Source: Dryomyza anilis
Taxonomy: Eukaryota; Arthropoda; Insecta; Diptera; Dryomyzidae
Direction: 5' to 3'
Length of the DNA: 64,000 nucleotides
Assembly (NCBI GenBank): GCA_951804985.1
Contig: OX638131.1
Span: 105,730,464-105,794,463 of the forward strand
The notes below the pieces were generated by a model, which saw nothing but the letters and a program-made list of their open reading frames with translations, made no database searches and was not told the origin of the DNA. Below are positions 1 to 10,375 of the stretch, one piece after another. Every line of letters starts with the position of its first letter. The stretch's first letter is position 1. The translations under genes and the position numbers were made by a program.

Positions 1-12
1 TACCGCGGCTAC
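1..12 (-). repeat. 5' end of a tRNA-derived SINE cut by the window edge
   Basis: The first 12 bases match the start of the SINE seen complete at 48879-49197 (minus strand), reading GTAGCCGCGGTA on the minus strand. The rest of this copy would lie outside the window. The match is short, so this rests on position at the edge and identity to the family's first bases. Confidence 0.45.
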
Positions 13-700
13 TAAGTATTAAATACTAAATGATAAAAAAAAATTCTAAAAAAAATCAGATTTTCCGAGTTTAAAACCAATTATCTTAAAAATTTGTTGG
101 CATATTAGCATTCATTAGTATATTAAAATTAGCCTAAACAATTAAAAGAAAAATTCCGTTAAAGGTTTTTTGTTATACTATTTTTCTACAGAACTTTATT
201 TTTTTTTATTTTAAGTGGTATGTGAGAACGGCCTAAAAAACGTTTGCAATTCTCCCAAAAACGTTATGTTATAGATAAAAACTGAATATGTAGTGAAACT
301 CAGCATCAGCGTATTATATAGAATTAATGTATGGGATTTCCATGGCACCAATCCCGTTGGGTAGTGTAGTTCACAGACCTATTTTCTTATCAATCTCTTT
401 TTCAAATTAAGGAAAACTATTAACTATTACATTTTCTAAACATATTTACTTAAACGCCTACTGAAAACCCTATTAAGTAGATAGGTACTTAAAAAGTCTT
501 AAGTACTACAAAATAAAGATAAATCTTAAAGTGAACCCCGAAAAACCTGTACAATCATCAGCATCATATTAATAAAACTAATGATGCATGTGAAAAGTTT
601 GTATCTTGATGTTCGAAAACTGATGCATCATTAGTTGCTACACAAGCAACAGCAATAGCAGATTACACAATACAAATTCCACGCGCTTTTCCAAACCGTA
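13..700. other. AT-rich stretch, nothing recognised
   Basis: Single-copy-looking AT-rich DNA without an open frame, splice-flanked block or repeat that I can identify. Confidence 0.5.
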
Positions 701-1520
701 TCTAGAACGCAGCTAACATGGTACAAGAAGCCACTAAGATTACCAAACTATCTGCCATACTACCATGTACTACCACATATTTTGGTCCGAGAGCATATGG
801 AACTCGTTGCAAAACCACGTACCAAACATGAACCATTTCAAGTTCAGCCAGTAACCAAGTACCGAACTAAAATAAAAATAAAAAAAAAAACACAAAAAAC
901 ATTAACAAAACAAAAGAAACTAGAAGCTCTTCTATGCACTAACTTAGCTGACTGAGTGACTGACGGCCAGCCGGCCAACCTGCTTGCCTTCCTTTCAGCC
1001 TCACCGAATGTCGGACGGAATGACTGACATCATAGATGCTGCTGCTGCATCCAAATAAAACATCTTCAAACATTGCACCAACATCTGAGTAACAAACAGC
1101 CACCGAACAATACAAGTACATCATATATATATAATATGCTATACTATAATAGTACTATATATATATGTAAAGCCATTAAGGTACCTGAGCATAATCAGGA
1201 AGTAATTTTCATTCTATGAAGCATGTGTCGGGCTTTCGGTCGGTCTGTCTGTCTGTCTGTCTATCGTTCGATGCATTGTGTGTTGTATATGTTGCTGCTG
1301 CTGTTCATCTCGTTCACATCTACATAATTCATAGCGCGCTTTTGTGATTTGTGATGGAAACGCACACACGAATATATTACAAGAGCGATCTCCCTACTAC
1401 ATGTGGAAAAGCCGGTAATACCGATCATGTCTCAGTTGCTATTGCTGCTGCTACAGCTACTGATGATGGACTACCGACATTTGCTATAGTGCAGATGAAA
1501 CGTTAAAGATACTTGTGAAG
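701..1520. other. Mixed-complexity region with simple repeats
   Basis: This stretch is less AT-rich than its surroundings and holds short CTG/GCT-type triplet runs (near 1038-1050, 1294-1304 and 1443-1461) and a GTCT run. A minus-strand frame at 939-1124 has no recognisable domain and low-complexity composition, so I do not call it a gene. Such blocks in fly introns can be regulatory, but no specific site is claimed. Confidence 0.4.
1239..1262. repeat. (GTCT)n microsatellite
   Basis: About five consecutive GTCT units follow a GGTCGG lead-in. It is one of several GACT/GTCT-type tetranucleotide tracts in the window. Confidence 0.85.
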
Positions 1521-2313
1521 CAGTTTAAATTGTTTCATTAAATTGTTTATGTTCTATATGTGCCGAAGAATATTTATAATTTTAGCAAAAAAAAAAAAAA
1601 CTTTTTGAGAAAATAAACGATTGAAAAGTTACACATTTTTAGGTTTTAAGGTATTTAAGCTTAAGTTTAACAAAACTGGAATCTATTTAAAACCGTGCTT
1701 ATAACAATTTAAACATTAATTTTAATATTTTTATAATGAAATGTCCATAATGAAAAATCGAAAAATACTGTAAAGAAAAATGTGGGCGGATCACACTTTT
1801 TTTTTGAAAACATTTTTTAGGTGTTTTAGTTAATAAAAAAAAATATCAAATAAAAAATGTTTAATTTTGCACCCAGTTTAAGATACAGGGTGTTTAAGAA
1901 ATGCATATTACTGAAATAACCTAGCCAACTATATTGGCTATTAAGTATAATCTATTGATAAATGTATATCTGTTTTTAACTCATGCTTTCGACAATTAAA
2001 TTACCTTTCCACTGGTGTATCACATCTTCGAAACTTATGATTTCTTCTTATTTTTAATTGTACGTAATGTTGAAATTTACAAAAATAGATACAAATTTTT
2101 ACTATATTATTGATTTTATCAAAAAGCTGTTATCGTTTACTAATTTTTTTATAATTTTTAATGATGGAGCAGTCATTCCCAGTACTTTCTAATCAATTAC
2201 TGTGATTTTAAACTGTTAAGGTATTCTGCAGAAATAATTATACAGTGACGGGTCTTGTGATTTAAATTAAAAAAAAAAACGAAATAATTTTAAACATATA
2301 TTCAAATTGTAAT
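1521..2313. other. AT-rich stretch, nothing recognised
   Basis: AT-rich DNA with homopolymer A and T runs; no feature supported. Confidence 0.5.
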
Positions 2314-2479
2314 CACACAGAAAAAAAACTTCAATATGATAAATTAATCATAAATATTATTAATTTTTTCACCAATCACCAGATTCATCATATTCATACC
2401 ACCGTTCATTAAATGAAATATTAATGAATGCATTGTATATTTTGTTATATATATAAACAAAATATACAATACAATGAAT
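2314..2479 (+). repeat. End of a CACACAGAAAAAA-type element with hairpin
   Basis: It begins CACACAGAAAAAA, the terminal motif shared by several elements here (30451, 48256, 57125), then contains ACCAGATTCATCATATTCAT, close to the start of the array near 31990-32040. A 15-bp perfect inverted repeat (2432-2446 with 2456-2470) encloses a 9-base AT loop. The far end of the element was not identified. Confidence 0.4.
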
Positions 2480-2860
2480 TGTCATATTAATGAATTTGTT
2501 CATAATATTTTTTCAAATTTTTTTTTTTTATAAAATAATTCGAAAAAAAAACTGTTGTAAAAATTTTATTTAAAAAATAAGAGTAAAAAAATTAAAAAAA
2601 ATTTTCGGACAAAAAATGTTTCGAAAAAAAAAAATATTTTTTGTTCAAAAAAAAAAATTAAATTATTGAAAAAAAAATTTTTTTTTCAAAAATATATTTT
2701 TTATAAATATAACTTTTAATTAATATAAAAATTAAATTTTTCAAATAAAATTTAAAAAAAAAAATTAAATTATTCAAAAAAAAAAAAACTTTTTTCAAAA
2801 ATATATTTTTTATAAATATAACTTTTTATTAATAAAAAGTTGTAATTATAATAAATATAC
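2480..2860. repeat. Homopolymer-rich block with a 107-bp direct duplication
   Basis: Long A and T runs dominate. The segment starting TTAAATTATT at 2658 recurs at 2765, including a shared CAAAAATATATTTTTTATAA stretch, so a local tandem duplication of about 107 bp is visible. Confidence 0.6.
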
Positions 2861-3642
2861 TATAAAGGCCAAATTGCAACGTTGCGTTAGGTCGTGCTTG
2901 AGTTGACCCAAAAAGTAGAACCAAGAGAAACCAATGATTCAAACCGAAAGTATACCTCATGCGTTTTATCGTAAATTCTCACAAATATCGAAAACATTTG
3001 ACATTTGCCTTAAAATCGTTATTTCATAGAATTTAGTTTCCTTGAAAAAATTTATTTGAAAACAAAAACAAACATTTTGTTTGAACAAAAAAATGTATTT
3101 TTAGTGCGCGAAAATTGTTTATTTATACCGCGAATAAGAGAAAACGGTTCGAAACGCAACCATAACGCAATGCTTAATTGCGACTTGAAAAAGTGTGCTG
3201 ATACTTTGTGTGGACAGAGATCGTAACACCTGAGCAACGCATAGCCAAAGAACTTGGCCTTAAAACATTTTACTAATTTATGCATGTCGAGCAAGCATTA
3301 TATAAGAAATAACATACAAGAACTACTTGAGAACTGAGAAGTACGGCAAAAAATGACTGAAAAATAAATATTTTGATAGAAATTTGGTTTAATGAATAGC
3401 GTTCTTTAATATGAAATACATATATGTTGTATTTTATATTTTAGTTCATTAATATGATGAAACGTATTCTTCACATACAGTTCATCATATTGAAGAACAC
3501 TTTTTCAACAGTTACCAAGCGTTCATCATATATATGATAGCATTTATAACATTGATGATGTTAGTAATAAATATTGTGAATGATTCAATACAATGAATCA
3601 CGAAATTCATCAATATGATGTACAATTCTTTTTGTGCATTAT
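2861..3642. other. Mostly AT-rich with CATCATATTGA motifs
   Basis: The first part (2870-3300) is of mixed complexity with a spurious minus-strand frame. From 3440 on there are several TTCATCATAT-type motifs related to the elements at 2314 and 31990. No gene is supported. Confidence 0.4.
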
Positions 3643-3890
3643 CATAGCGTCGGTAGCTCGTCTGGTTAGTGCGTTGGACTACGTGCGTAAAGTCGCTGGT
3701 GCGTTCGACTTCGAGTCTAAAGGTCCCCGATTCGAACCCCAGCGACTGCCAACATTTATTTTAATAGAAAACATTTTCCTATGCGACTGGTCAGTAAATG
3801 GCAACATTTCCTATGAAAAGCTCTAACCAATTCGGATTCGTCAATAAACTGTAAGTCCCATTAATTTGAGTACAAATATAACACGCACAC
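3643..3890 (+). mobile_element. tRNA-derived SINE, 3'-truncated copy with insertion in its head
   Basis: The head carries GGTAGCTCG-TCTGGTTAGTGCGTTGGACT (A-box region) and GATTCGAACCCC (B box). Relative to the copies at 48879 and 62852 it holds about 30 extra bases in which GTGCGTTGGACT is echoed as GTGCGTTCGACT, a partial internal duplication. The body (AGTAAATGGC, CTATGAAAAGCTCT, ATTCGGATTCG, GAGTACAAATATAACACGCAC) matches the family but stops at CACGCACA, where an unrelated CACAAAAAAATATCACC sequence begins. The body lacks an 11-base segment (GCGCTACCTCT-like) present in the inverted partner at 4372-4521. Confidence 0.75.
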
Positions 3891-4070
3891 AAAAAAATAT
3901 CACCAAAAATTTCACCAACTACCAGTATTCATCATATTGATGATTTCATTCAATTAACTAAAATCGTATTTTTTAAATGTTTTTCATTTTGAATATTTTT
4001 TTTTAACATCAAATTTCAAACACAAATTTGTCTCCATTTACACATTTATGTATTTATAATTCTTATACGA
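3746..4070 (+). repeat. Left arm of a long inverted repeat (foldback)
   Basis: This arm, made of SINE body plus about 180 bp of a CACACAAAAAAATATCACC element, is matched in reverse complement by 4190-4521. By eye roughly 85-90% of positions agree with a few indels. The spacer is about 120 bp and contains CTTATAAGAAT repeats and ATCATATTGATGA motifs. Confidence 0.8.
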
Positions 4071-4189
4071 GTTATAATATTTAATTGCTAATTATGCGAA
4101 GACTCCATTTCATCATATTAATGAATAATGTACATCATATTGATGAGTTTTGCTCATCAAACCACATTATAAATCTTATAAGAATAAAT

Positions 4190-4521
4190 CTTATAAGAAT
4201 TTTTAACACATAAATGTGTAAGTGGAGATAAATTTGTGTTTGAAATTTGATGTTATAAAAAATATTAAAAGTGAAAAACATTGAAAAAATACGATTTTAG
4301 TTCAATGAATGAAATCATCAATATGCTGAATACTGGTAGTTGGTGAAATTTTTGGTGATATTTTTTTGTGTGCGTGTTATATTTGTACTCCAATTAATGG
4401 GACTTACAGTTTATTGCCGAATCCGAATTGCGGGTGAGAGCTTTTCATAGGCAATGTTGCCATTTACTGACCAGAGGTAGCGTCGCATAGGAAAATGTTT
4501 TCTATGAAAAAGATGTTGGCT
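4190..4521 (-). repeat. Right arm of the long inverted repeat, carrying a headless SINE body
   Basis: It is the reverse complement of 3746-4070. The SINE part (4372-4521, minus strand) starts at GCCAACAT just after where the tRNA head should be, so the head is missing. It retains the GCTACCTCT segment lost from the left arm, which means the arms have diverged since the inverted duplication formed. Confidence 0.8.
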
Positions 4522-5361
4522 GAATATTTTTTAATAATTTAGACTTCATATCCAAACCACATATTATTGAATCAAAAATAAAAGATTTTGCAACATTATC
4601 CAACATGCTTCTTAATTTCAATAAAACTTCATTAACATTGCATACAATGCAAATGCGCACAGAAGCCGTTTTATTATCTATGTACCTCCCCATACCAAAA
4701 CTGTCTGACTGACGTGAACGAACAATCTATATAGAATGTTCGAATGGTTGACGTCGTAAGAATATGTTTCGCACATGTACAACAACCTCTACACTACAAT
4801 ATATACTTTAGTCTTGCATTGAGGAGATCGGAGATCTTTTCACTGAACGTCAACCATGAGCTGCCTGAAATGAATGGCTTTTACATGAGCTGTCCATCAA
4901 AGTATGTTACGAAACCGCTATTAATTTTTGGTATAAAGAACTCGGACGGGTGCGCGCGCGCCAACAAATGCCCCGCGGTGTTTGAAATGCTCAACTGACT
5001 ACCAGTTAACAGATGCATATACTCTATAGAGGTAGCATGTAGTTATCTGAACCAATCCATAGCGATAGATATAAATTACTGAAGCTACACCCATCAGGTT
5101 GGAAATTCTTTTGATATTCTATTTTCTCTTTTTTTCGTTGTACTTTTTTTTTTCTATTTTGCAACATTAGTTCAACTTCTTGCAACTTGTTTTGTATAAT
5201 ATTGCCCTTGGCTATTTGCATGTGGCTGGCTGCTGCTCTGCAGTTGGAACGTTCATCAAAAAAAAAAGCTGCAACTCAGACGGTATTGGGACCGCACTAA
5301 GTTATCTAACAGCAAAAGCAAATTGTTTGCAAGTTTTCTTCTGTGTTAAGTGCGTAAGTTG
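4522..5361. other. Unique-looking region with a locally GC-rich spot
   Basis: A plus-strand frame at 4744-4998 (84 codons) is the most diverse frame of this part but matches nothing I know and has no clear start context. A 6-bp palindrome (CGAACA/TGTTCG) surrounds 4720-4743, and a CGCGCGCGCC run lies near 4953. No gene is called. Confidence 0.35.
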
Positions 5362-5382
5362 TACACACATAATAGAAATTTG

Positions 5383-5515
5383 TTGCACCGACTTACTCAA
5401 AGGCCAACCAAACTTATTCGGTTCTCATAACTGTAAAGTCGGTTCTTATAGTCATAACTAAAAGGTCAGCTTTTGGATGACAACCAAGTAAAACCCGTTT
5501 TTAGAACCATTTTGT
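5383..5515 (+). repeat. Direct repeat, copy 1 (period 180)
   Basis: It begins TTGCACCGACTTACT and contains GGTTCTTATAGTCA and GCTTTTGGATGACAACCAAG. It is near identical to 5563-5694. Confidence 0.85.
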
Positions 5516-5562
5516 ATGTTTCCATGATAATTTGTCATGTTTCAACTGAATGTCGCTGAATA

Positions 5563-5694
5563 TTGCACCGACTTACTTAAAGGTCAACCAACTTATTCGG
5601 TTCTCACAACTGTAAATTCGGTTCTTATAGTCAAAACTAAAAGGTCTGCTTTTGGATGACAACCAAGTTAAACCCGTTTTTTTAACCATTTTGT
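5563..5694 (+). repeat. Direct repeat, copy 2 (period 180)
   Basis: Second copy of the 5383-5515 unit, with about ten substitutions and small indels by eye. Confidence 0.85.
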
Positions 5695-6230
5695 GTACAC
5701 AAAAAAATATTAGCTTGACGTTCAGTTGTTTCATCGAATATTCATTTGCATCTACCAAATGTAGTCAGCCTCAACTGAAATTCATTTATGGTAAACAATA
5801 GTATGAAGCGTAACCAACTATTAGTTGTAGCAACTGCAACATTGATTGGGAAAACGAACTTTTTATCAATTTTCGAATTTTGTATTTCCATTGCTACGGA
5901 AACTAAATTCAAAATGAGACATAACCAATATTTAGTTGACTTAACAGATAGTTAGTTAAAATAGGTTGTAGCAACCAATATTTATTTGATTCAACTGCGA
6001 AATCAGTTGTCTTGTATAAAAACAATGCCAAAGCAGGACAACATCAGTCGCACACGCTTTTTTGTGTGCTACGGACAGCGTGTGCAAAACAAAATTTGGA
6101 ATTGTTTTAAGACTTATTCGTGTTTACTGTTCAGTTTTTTCATGCCCAAATACACTTTATTCAACAAGAGACATAGTATTCTACAGAGTACTTGCTATTG
6201 TGTTTCTATATGTTCTATTTATATATGCAG

Positions 6231-6360
6231 CCCTAGCGCTCCAACGTGTTGCAAACACGAAGTCAGCAGCACAACAAGTCATCGGCCATTTCCGATCTCG
6301 GGAACGCTGCTGTGATGCTGACTTCGTGTTGGAGCGCTAGGGTTAGGTAAAATGGCCGAT
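6231..6360. repeat. Two interleaved inverted repeats (A-B-A'-B')
   Basis: A: 6231-6245 plus 6257-6268 pairs exactly with 6316-6342 (27 bases, broken on the left by an 11-base insertion at 6246-6256). B: ATCGGCCATTT at 6281-6291 pairs with AAATGGCCGAT at 6350-6360. The order A-B-A'-B' is not nested, so both stems together would form a pseudoknot in RNA; a past local inverted duplication explains it more simply. Confidence 0.8.
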
Positions 6361-6530
6361 TTCTTATAATTAAATTGGCTACCACAACTAAACAAATTGG
6401 TTGTGTCAGTTATTCATTAGTTGTGTGAACTGATACGCGGTGTTGCAACAACTGAACTGAGACAGAACTTATTAAATCAGTTGGCAAAAAAAGTCTGTTG
6501 CCCCAACTGATTCGTTCCTTGGGTGTGTGT

Positions 6531-7427
6531 GTATTTCATATTTTTTCATGTTCCAACTAAATATGGCAACCGATTTGTTTTCATTATAACCGAATGCAGT
6601 TGGTTATTATAACCAGGCACTAAAACCCCTTAGAATTTCGGTTCCGGTACTCGTACCAAGATTTTTAAAAAGCGGTACCGGTTCCGAACCGAAACCGAAT
6701 TTTAAATTCTTACAACTATCATATAGAAATATCCTACTATAGAAATATCCCTAAATCAAAACCATTCGTGTGAGCCAATTTTGCTTACTGGTTTTCGAAT
6801 AAAATTGTTTTATTTTATTTTTTGTATTTATCTGAAAAAAAATTTCAATATTTCGTGTGTGCGAAATGTATCGAAATGCGAAGTGTATCCCAATTCTTAG
6901 TCCCGTCGTAGTGGAAATGCGAATCTCCGCTACCAATATTAATTTTAGCTACTCTCGAAACTGTATATAATGGAATTCAGTGTGAAAATTTCTGTTACGA
7001 CGGGACATATGTGGGCTGTATATTTATAGCCATGCCATGGAATCGTACCATAGAATATTTTTGTAAAGATTTACATATTAACCAACGTTAGGAGATGCCC
7101 CCTATCCATGTTATCGAAGAAAGTATTATAGGCTAAAGTAAGAAGGAAAGATGGAGTAGTATTGGAGTATATTTGTTATGTATTTTCCAATATCAAAACT
7201 GTCGGGAAAAATATACGCAGGGAGATACGTTTGTTCCACAAACGTATCGTGAAGAACGAATTCTCTCTTTAATACGTGGTTCTATTAAGAGCCGACTGTA
7301 GTCATTCGATGTCCGAGTAGAACGAGAGAAAAGACGAGCTGTAAATATATACGTTATTGATCAGAGTGTGCCTGTTTATCATATGTCTGTTGAAATCACT
7401 ATAAGAGGAAAAATAATAGAACTAGAC
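6531..7427. other. Mixed-complexity region, no gene recognised
   Basis: An imperfect inverted repeat lies at 6637-6650 / 6675-6693 (TTCGGTTCCGGTAC against GTACCGGTTCCGAACCGAA). Sequence from 7080 to 7400 is fairly diverse but broken by stops in all frames. Nothing else is supported. Confidence 0.4.
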
Positions 7428-7469
7428 CACCGGAGTTCTATTATACTCGAAAATAATAGAACTCCGGTG
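7428..7469. repeat. Perfect 17-bp hairpin with 8-base loop
   Basis: CACCGGAGTTCTATTAT (7428-7444) and ATAATAGAACTCCGGTG (7453-7469) are exact reverse complements around ACTCGAAA. A partial direct echo AATAATAGAACT sits just upstream at 7412-7423. It may be the remnant of a palindromic element end. Confidence 0.9.
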
Positions 7470-8687
7470 TTAGAAAACTTTTACATCTACGCTGCCTAGT
7501 ATTGAAAATGAGCGTAATTGGTCGATGAACAGTTTATGTTTCCTCATTTTTGTACATATAACTTATATATAGCACAAAATCAACGAAAAACTGATAAATG
7601 ACACATTTTAACAATTTTTTTACTTCGAATGAGCGTTATGCAGATACCACATGAGTTCTATAAGCTCTCTTCTCCAAGTTTCTTAAGTCAAAATTTCCAA
7701 ACCAATGATATAAAAACTGCAACTATAAAAATTCGCATGATTTTCATTCCGTCTTTCGCTCTCTGTATCCGACAAAACGCCCGTTTAACAATATCGTGAA
7801 CATGCATCAGTTCCAGTGTTTCAGCACTTAATAACAGCTACCAGAACAACGTAATCATCACGGCTGATGAATCATAATCATATCTGTTCCGAACGCTTTG
7901 TAACGCAAAAAGGAAATAATATACAACAAACGAAGATCGAACGACTAAAAGGTTTAATCCGACAATGGCGACGCTACTTGTGCGAGTAGTCGATCGGTCG
8001 GTCGGTCGACCGTACACCGACACAGTGCTTCCCCCAAATAGTAGACGCACATCTCTACTATGTAGTATCAACATTTATAATCCCCCAGATAGAGTCATCG
8101 ACTGTAAACTATGCGCAATTGCGCAAAATCCAGAAAATTCCCAAATGGCATAAAAATACATTGCGTAAACTATTCGATGGTGACGACGGAGCACGGACGT
8201 TGGAGCACCCAAGAGAATCGATTCGACAACATTGCAACTTCGAAGACCGCAATGAACCGTTCGTCGTATCGATTTGTTGGTGAAACCAACGCAATGTTGC
8301 CAATGCTGCCGATGATGTTGCAGTTGGTGTTGTTGTTGTTGCTGCAAACGAATGTTGGCTGCACATGCGCAAAATTTCCATTGAAAAGCATTCAGCCATT
8401 AAATGCCGTTATCTAGTGATTACACAACAACAACAAGCCGAACGGTTTTGAGTTTGCGCTCGATCTCGAAAATAACGTAACGTAACGTCGACGTAAAGAA
8501 TCTCAACGTTTCGACTGTCTGTCTCACTGACTGACTGGATTTCCACGCGAATTTCTGTAATATTTCTATAGAGTTTTAATTCATTGTGAATAAAACAAAA
8601 ACAAACACAAAAAAACTACAACGAAATCGAAAAATCAAATCAGCTAAAATAAACGGAAAGAATTGTAATAAAAACAAATATTACAAA
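7470..8687. other. Mixed-complexity region with short microsatellites
   Basis: A CGGT run occurs near 7991-8008, CAACAACAACAAGCC at 8425, AACGTAACGTAACGTCGACG near 8474-8493, and CTGACTGACTGG near 8528. Composition is closer to exon/UTR or regulatory DNA than the flanks. One signal-peptide-like frame is listed separately. Confidence 0.4.
8252..8416 (+). CDS. Weak candidate: short frame with a signal-peptide-like segment
   Basis: Reading from ATG 8252 gives 54 codons; from ATG 8294, 40 codons. The part from 8294 encodes MLPMLPMMLQLVLLLLLQ followed by a polar TNVGCTC stretch, the layout of a secretory signal with a possible cleavage near the Cys/Ala residues. The leucine run, however, comes from a GTT/TTG triplet repeat of a kind common in fly non-coding DNA, and no convincing splice donor follows before the TAG stop. 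It could be a first exon, a small secreted peptide or, most likely, chance. No homolog recognised. Confidence 0.12.
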   Translation: MNRSSYRFVGETNAMLPMLPMMLQLVLLLLLQTNVGCTCAKFPLKSIQPLNAVI

Positions 8688-8689
8688 TA

Positions 8690-10373
8690 CACGCAGAGAA
8701 AAAAAAAATTGTTTGCAGCAACTAATTTCACTAATTCCAATGAACATGCACGGCTTTAATAATGATTCTTAATATGATTTCTGGAATAACTTATGGAATT
8801 TCAAATAAAAAACATTATGATTAATATTATATTATTGTCAAAACATAAATCATAATTGCAGCAACCAAATATGACTGTTTTATTCAACTAATATTGTTGA
8901 CTGTGATTATAATTTATTGATTCTTAATATTATTTTTGGAATTTATGGGGAATATCATATAAAAATTATATGAAAAAATTATGATTATTATATTATTGTC
9001 AAAACATAAATCATAGTTGCAGCAACCAAAAATGATAGTTATATTAAACTAATACTGTTGATTGTGATGATTATTTATTGATTCTTAATTTTTGGAATTT
9101 ATAGGGAATATCATATCATAAACATTATATGAAAAAATTATGATTATTATTATATTATTGCCAAAACATTTATCATAGTTGCAGCAACCAAATATGATAG
9201 TTATATTCAACTAATATTGTTGATTGTGATGACAATTTATTGATTCTTAATATAATTTTTAGAATTTACAGGGAATATCATATCATAAACATTATTATCA
9301 AAAAATAGAATATTATTGTAGCATCTAAATATTATAGTTATATTCGTCCTTTATTGTTGATAGTGACGACTATTTATTGATTCTTAATATGTTTTTGGAA
9401 TATATGCAGAATACCATATTATAAACATTATCATTATAAATATTAATATCAAAAAATAAAACATAATTGTAGCAACCAAACATGATAGTTATATTCGACT
9501 AATATTGTTGAATGTGACCACAATTTATTAAAGATTTATTTTTTGCAATTATTTTATAAAACAACGAATGCAACTAGATATAATGCATGATATATATTTT
9601 TCACAATTATACTTAGTTTCGGTGAATTAGTTTCGGTGAATTAGTTTTTTGAATCTGTTATAGAATTTCAATTTTTATTGCAAAAATATATGAAAAAACT
9701 AGTGCATCATTGTATGATTAAAATGTGATTAAAATATGCATACAGCAAACATAGTTTTATTCGTTTAATATAGTTGATTGTGACAATTAAAATAACCTGA
9801 ACTAAGAGTATATAAAATATGTTATTGCAATGTTGTATTCTGAGCATGCTTATTCTAAACAATATTTTGCTTATCATAATCATTTTAAAAAGTGAATACA
9901 TAAAAGATTATTCTAGTACATATTTAGAACTTATAATACATGTTTGCTGTAAACTTACAATTTTCTCACTATAAAGATACAAACATAATTTCTGAAAGCA
10001 TTTATAAAATTTGAAATTATAAACATATTATTGTTTAAATTATTATCAAAAACTCGAGAATTAATGTAGCAAACAAATGTAAAAAAAATATGTAAAGTTT
10101 AGATCGTTTTATATAGTTGTTTGCGACAAATATTAATTGATAGGTCATATGATTTTTGCACTTATCTATTAATAACAAAATTGATTGCATTAAAAGATAT
10201 GTTTACAGCAAAAATTCTAATCGATTGCGTACTTTACTGTTACAAAATTCTTTACAACACTATTATTCGAAACACCATCTTGTTTGTCATAATCATTTGG
10301 AAACATTAAAAAGAGATTATTTTTGTTAGAAGATAGTTTATGTTTACCATAAACATATAGTTTTCTCTGCATG
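8690..10373. mobile_element. TA-flanked inverted-repeat element with internal tandem repeats
   Basis: The left end CACGCAGAGAAAA (8690-8702) and the right end TTTTCTCTGCATG (10361-10373) are inverted repeats matching at 12 of 13 positions, and both sides are flanked by TA (8688-8689, 10374-10375), as expected for a Tc1/mariner-type target duplication. The 1.68-kb interior is AT-rich and has no transposase frame, so it is non-autonomous. The subterminal TTGTTTGCAGCAAC motif is shared with ends at 24498 and 41317. About five tandem units of roughly 160 bp fill its first half. Confidence 0.7.
8764..9540. repeat. Tandem repeat of about 155-162 bp, five or more units
   Basis: GATTCTTAAT marks unit starts at 8764, 8919, 9080, 9242 and 9379. 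Each unit carries GGAATATCATAT, a GTTGCAGCAACCAAA or similar motif and CTAATATTGTTGA. The later units are more diverged and one is shortened to 137 bp. Confidence 0.85.
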
Positions 10374-10375
10374 TA

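Larger units (their letters stand above)
5362..6530 (+). mobile_element. Composite of TAGTTG/AACTGA-rich non-autonomous elements
   Basis: The left end, ACACACATAATAGAAATTTGT, resembles the inverted right end of the element at 30451-31221 (ACACAGAATAGAGATTTGTTG). The interior is full of TTAGTTG, CAACTGA and GTTGCAACAA motifs, and the right end finishes in a GGGTGTGTGTGT tract. No transposase frame is present, so this is probably non-autonomous. Exact borders and the number of nested copies are unclear. Confidence 0.45.
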
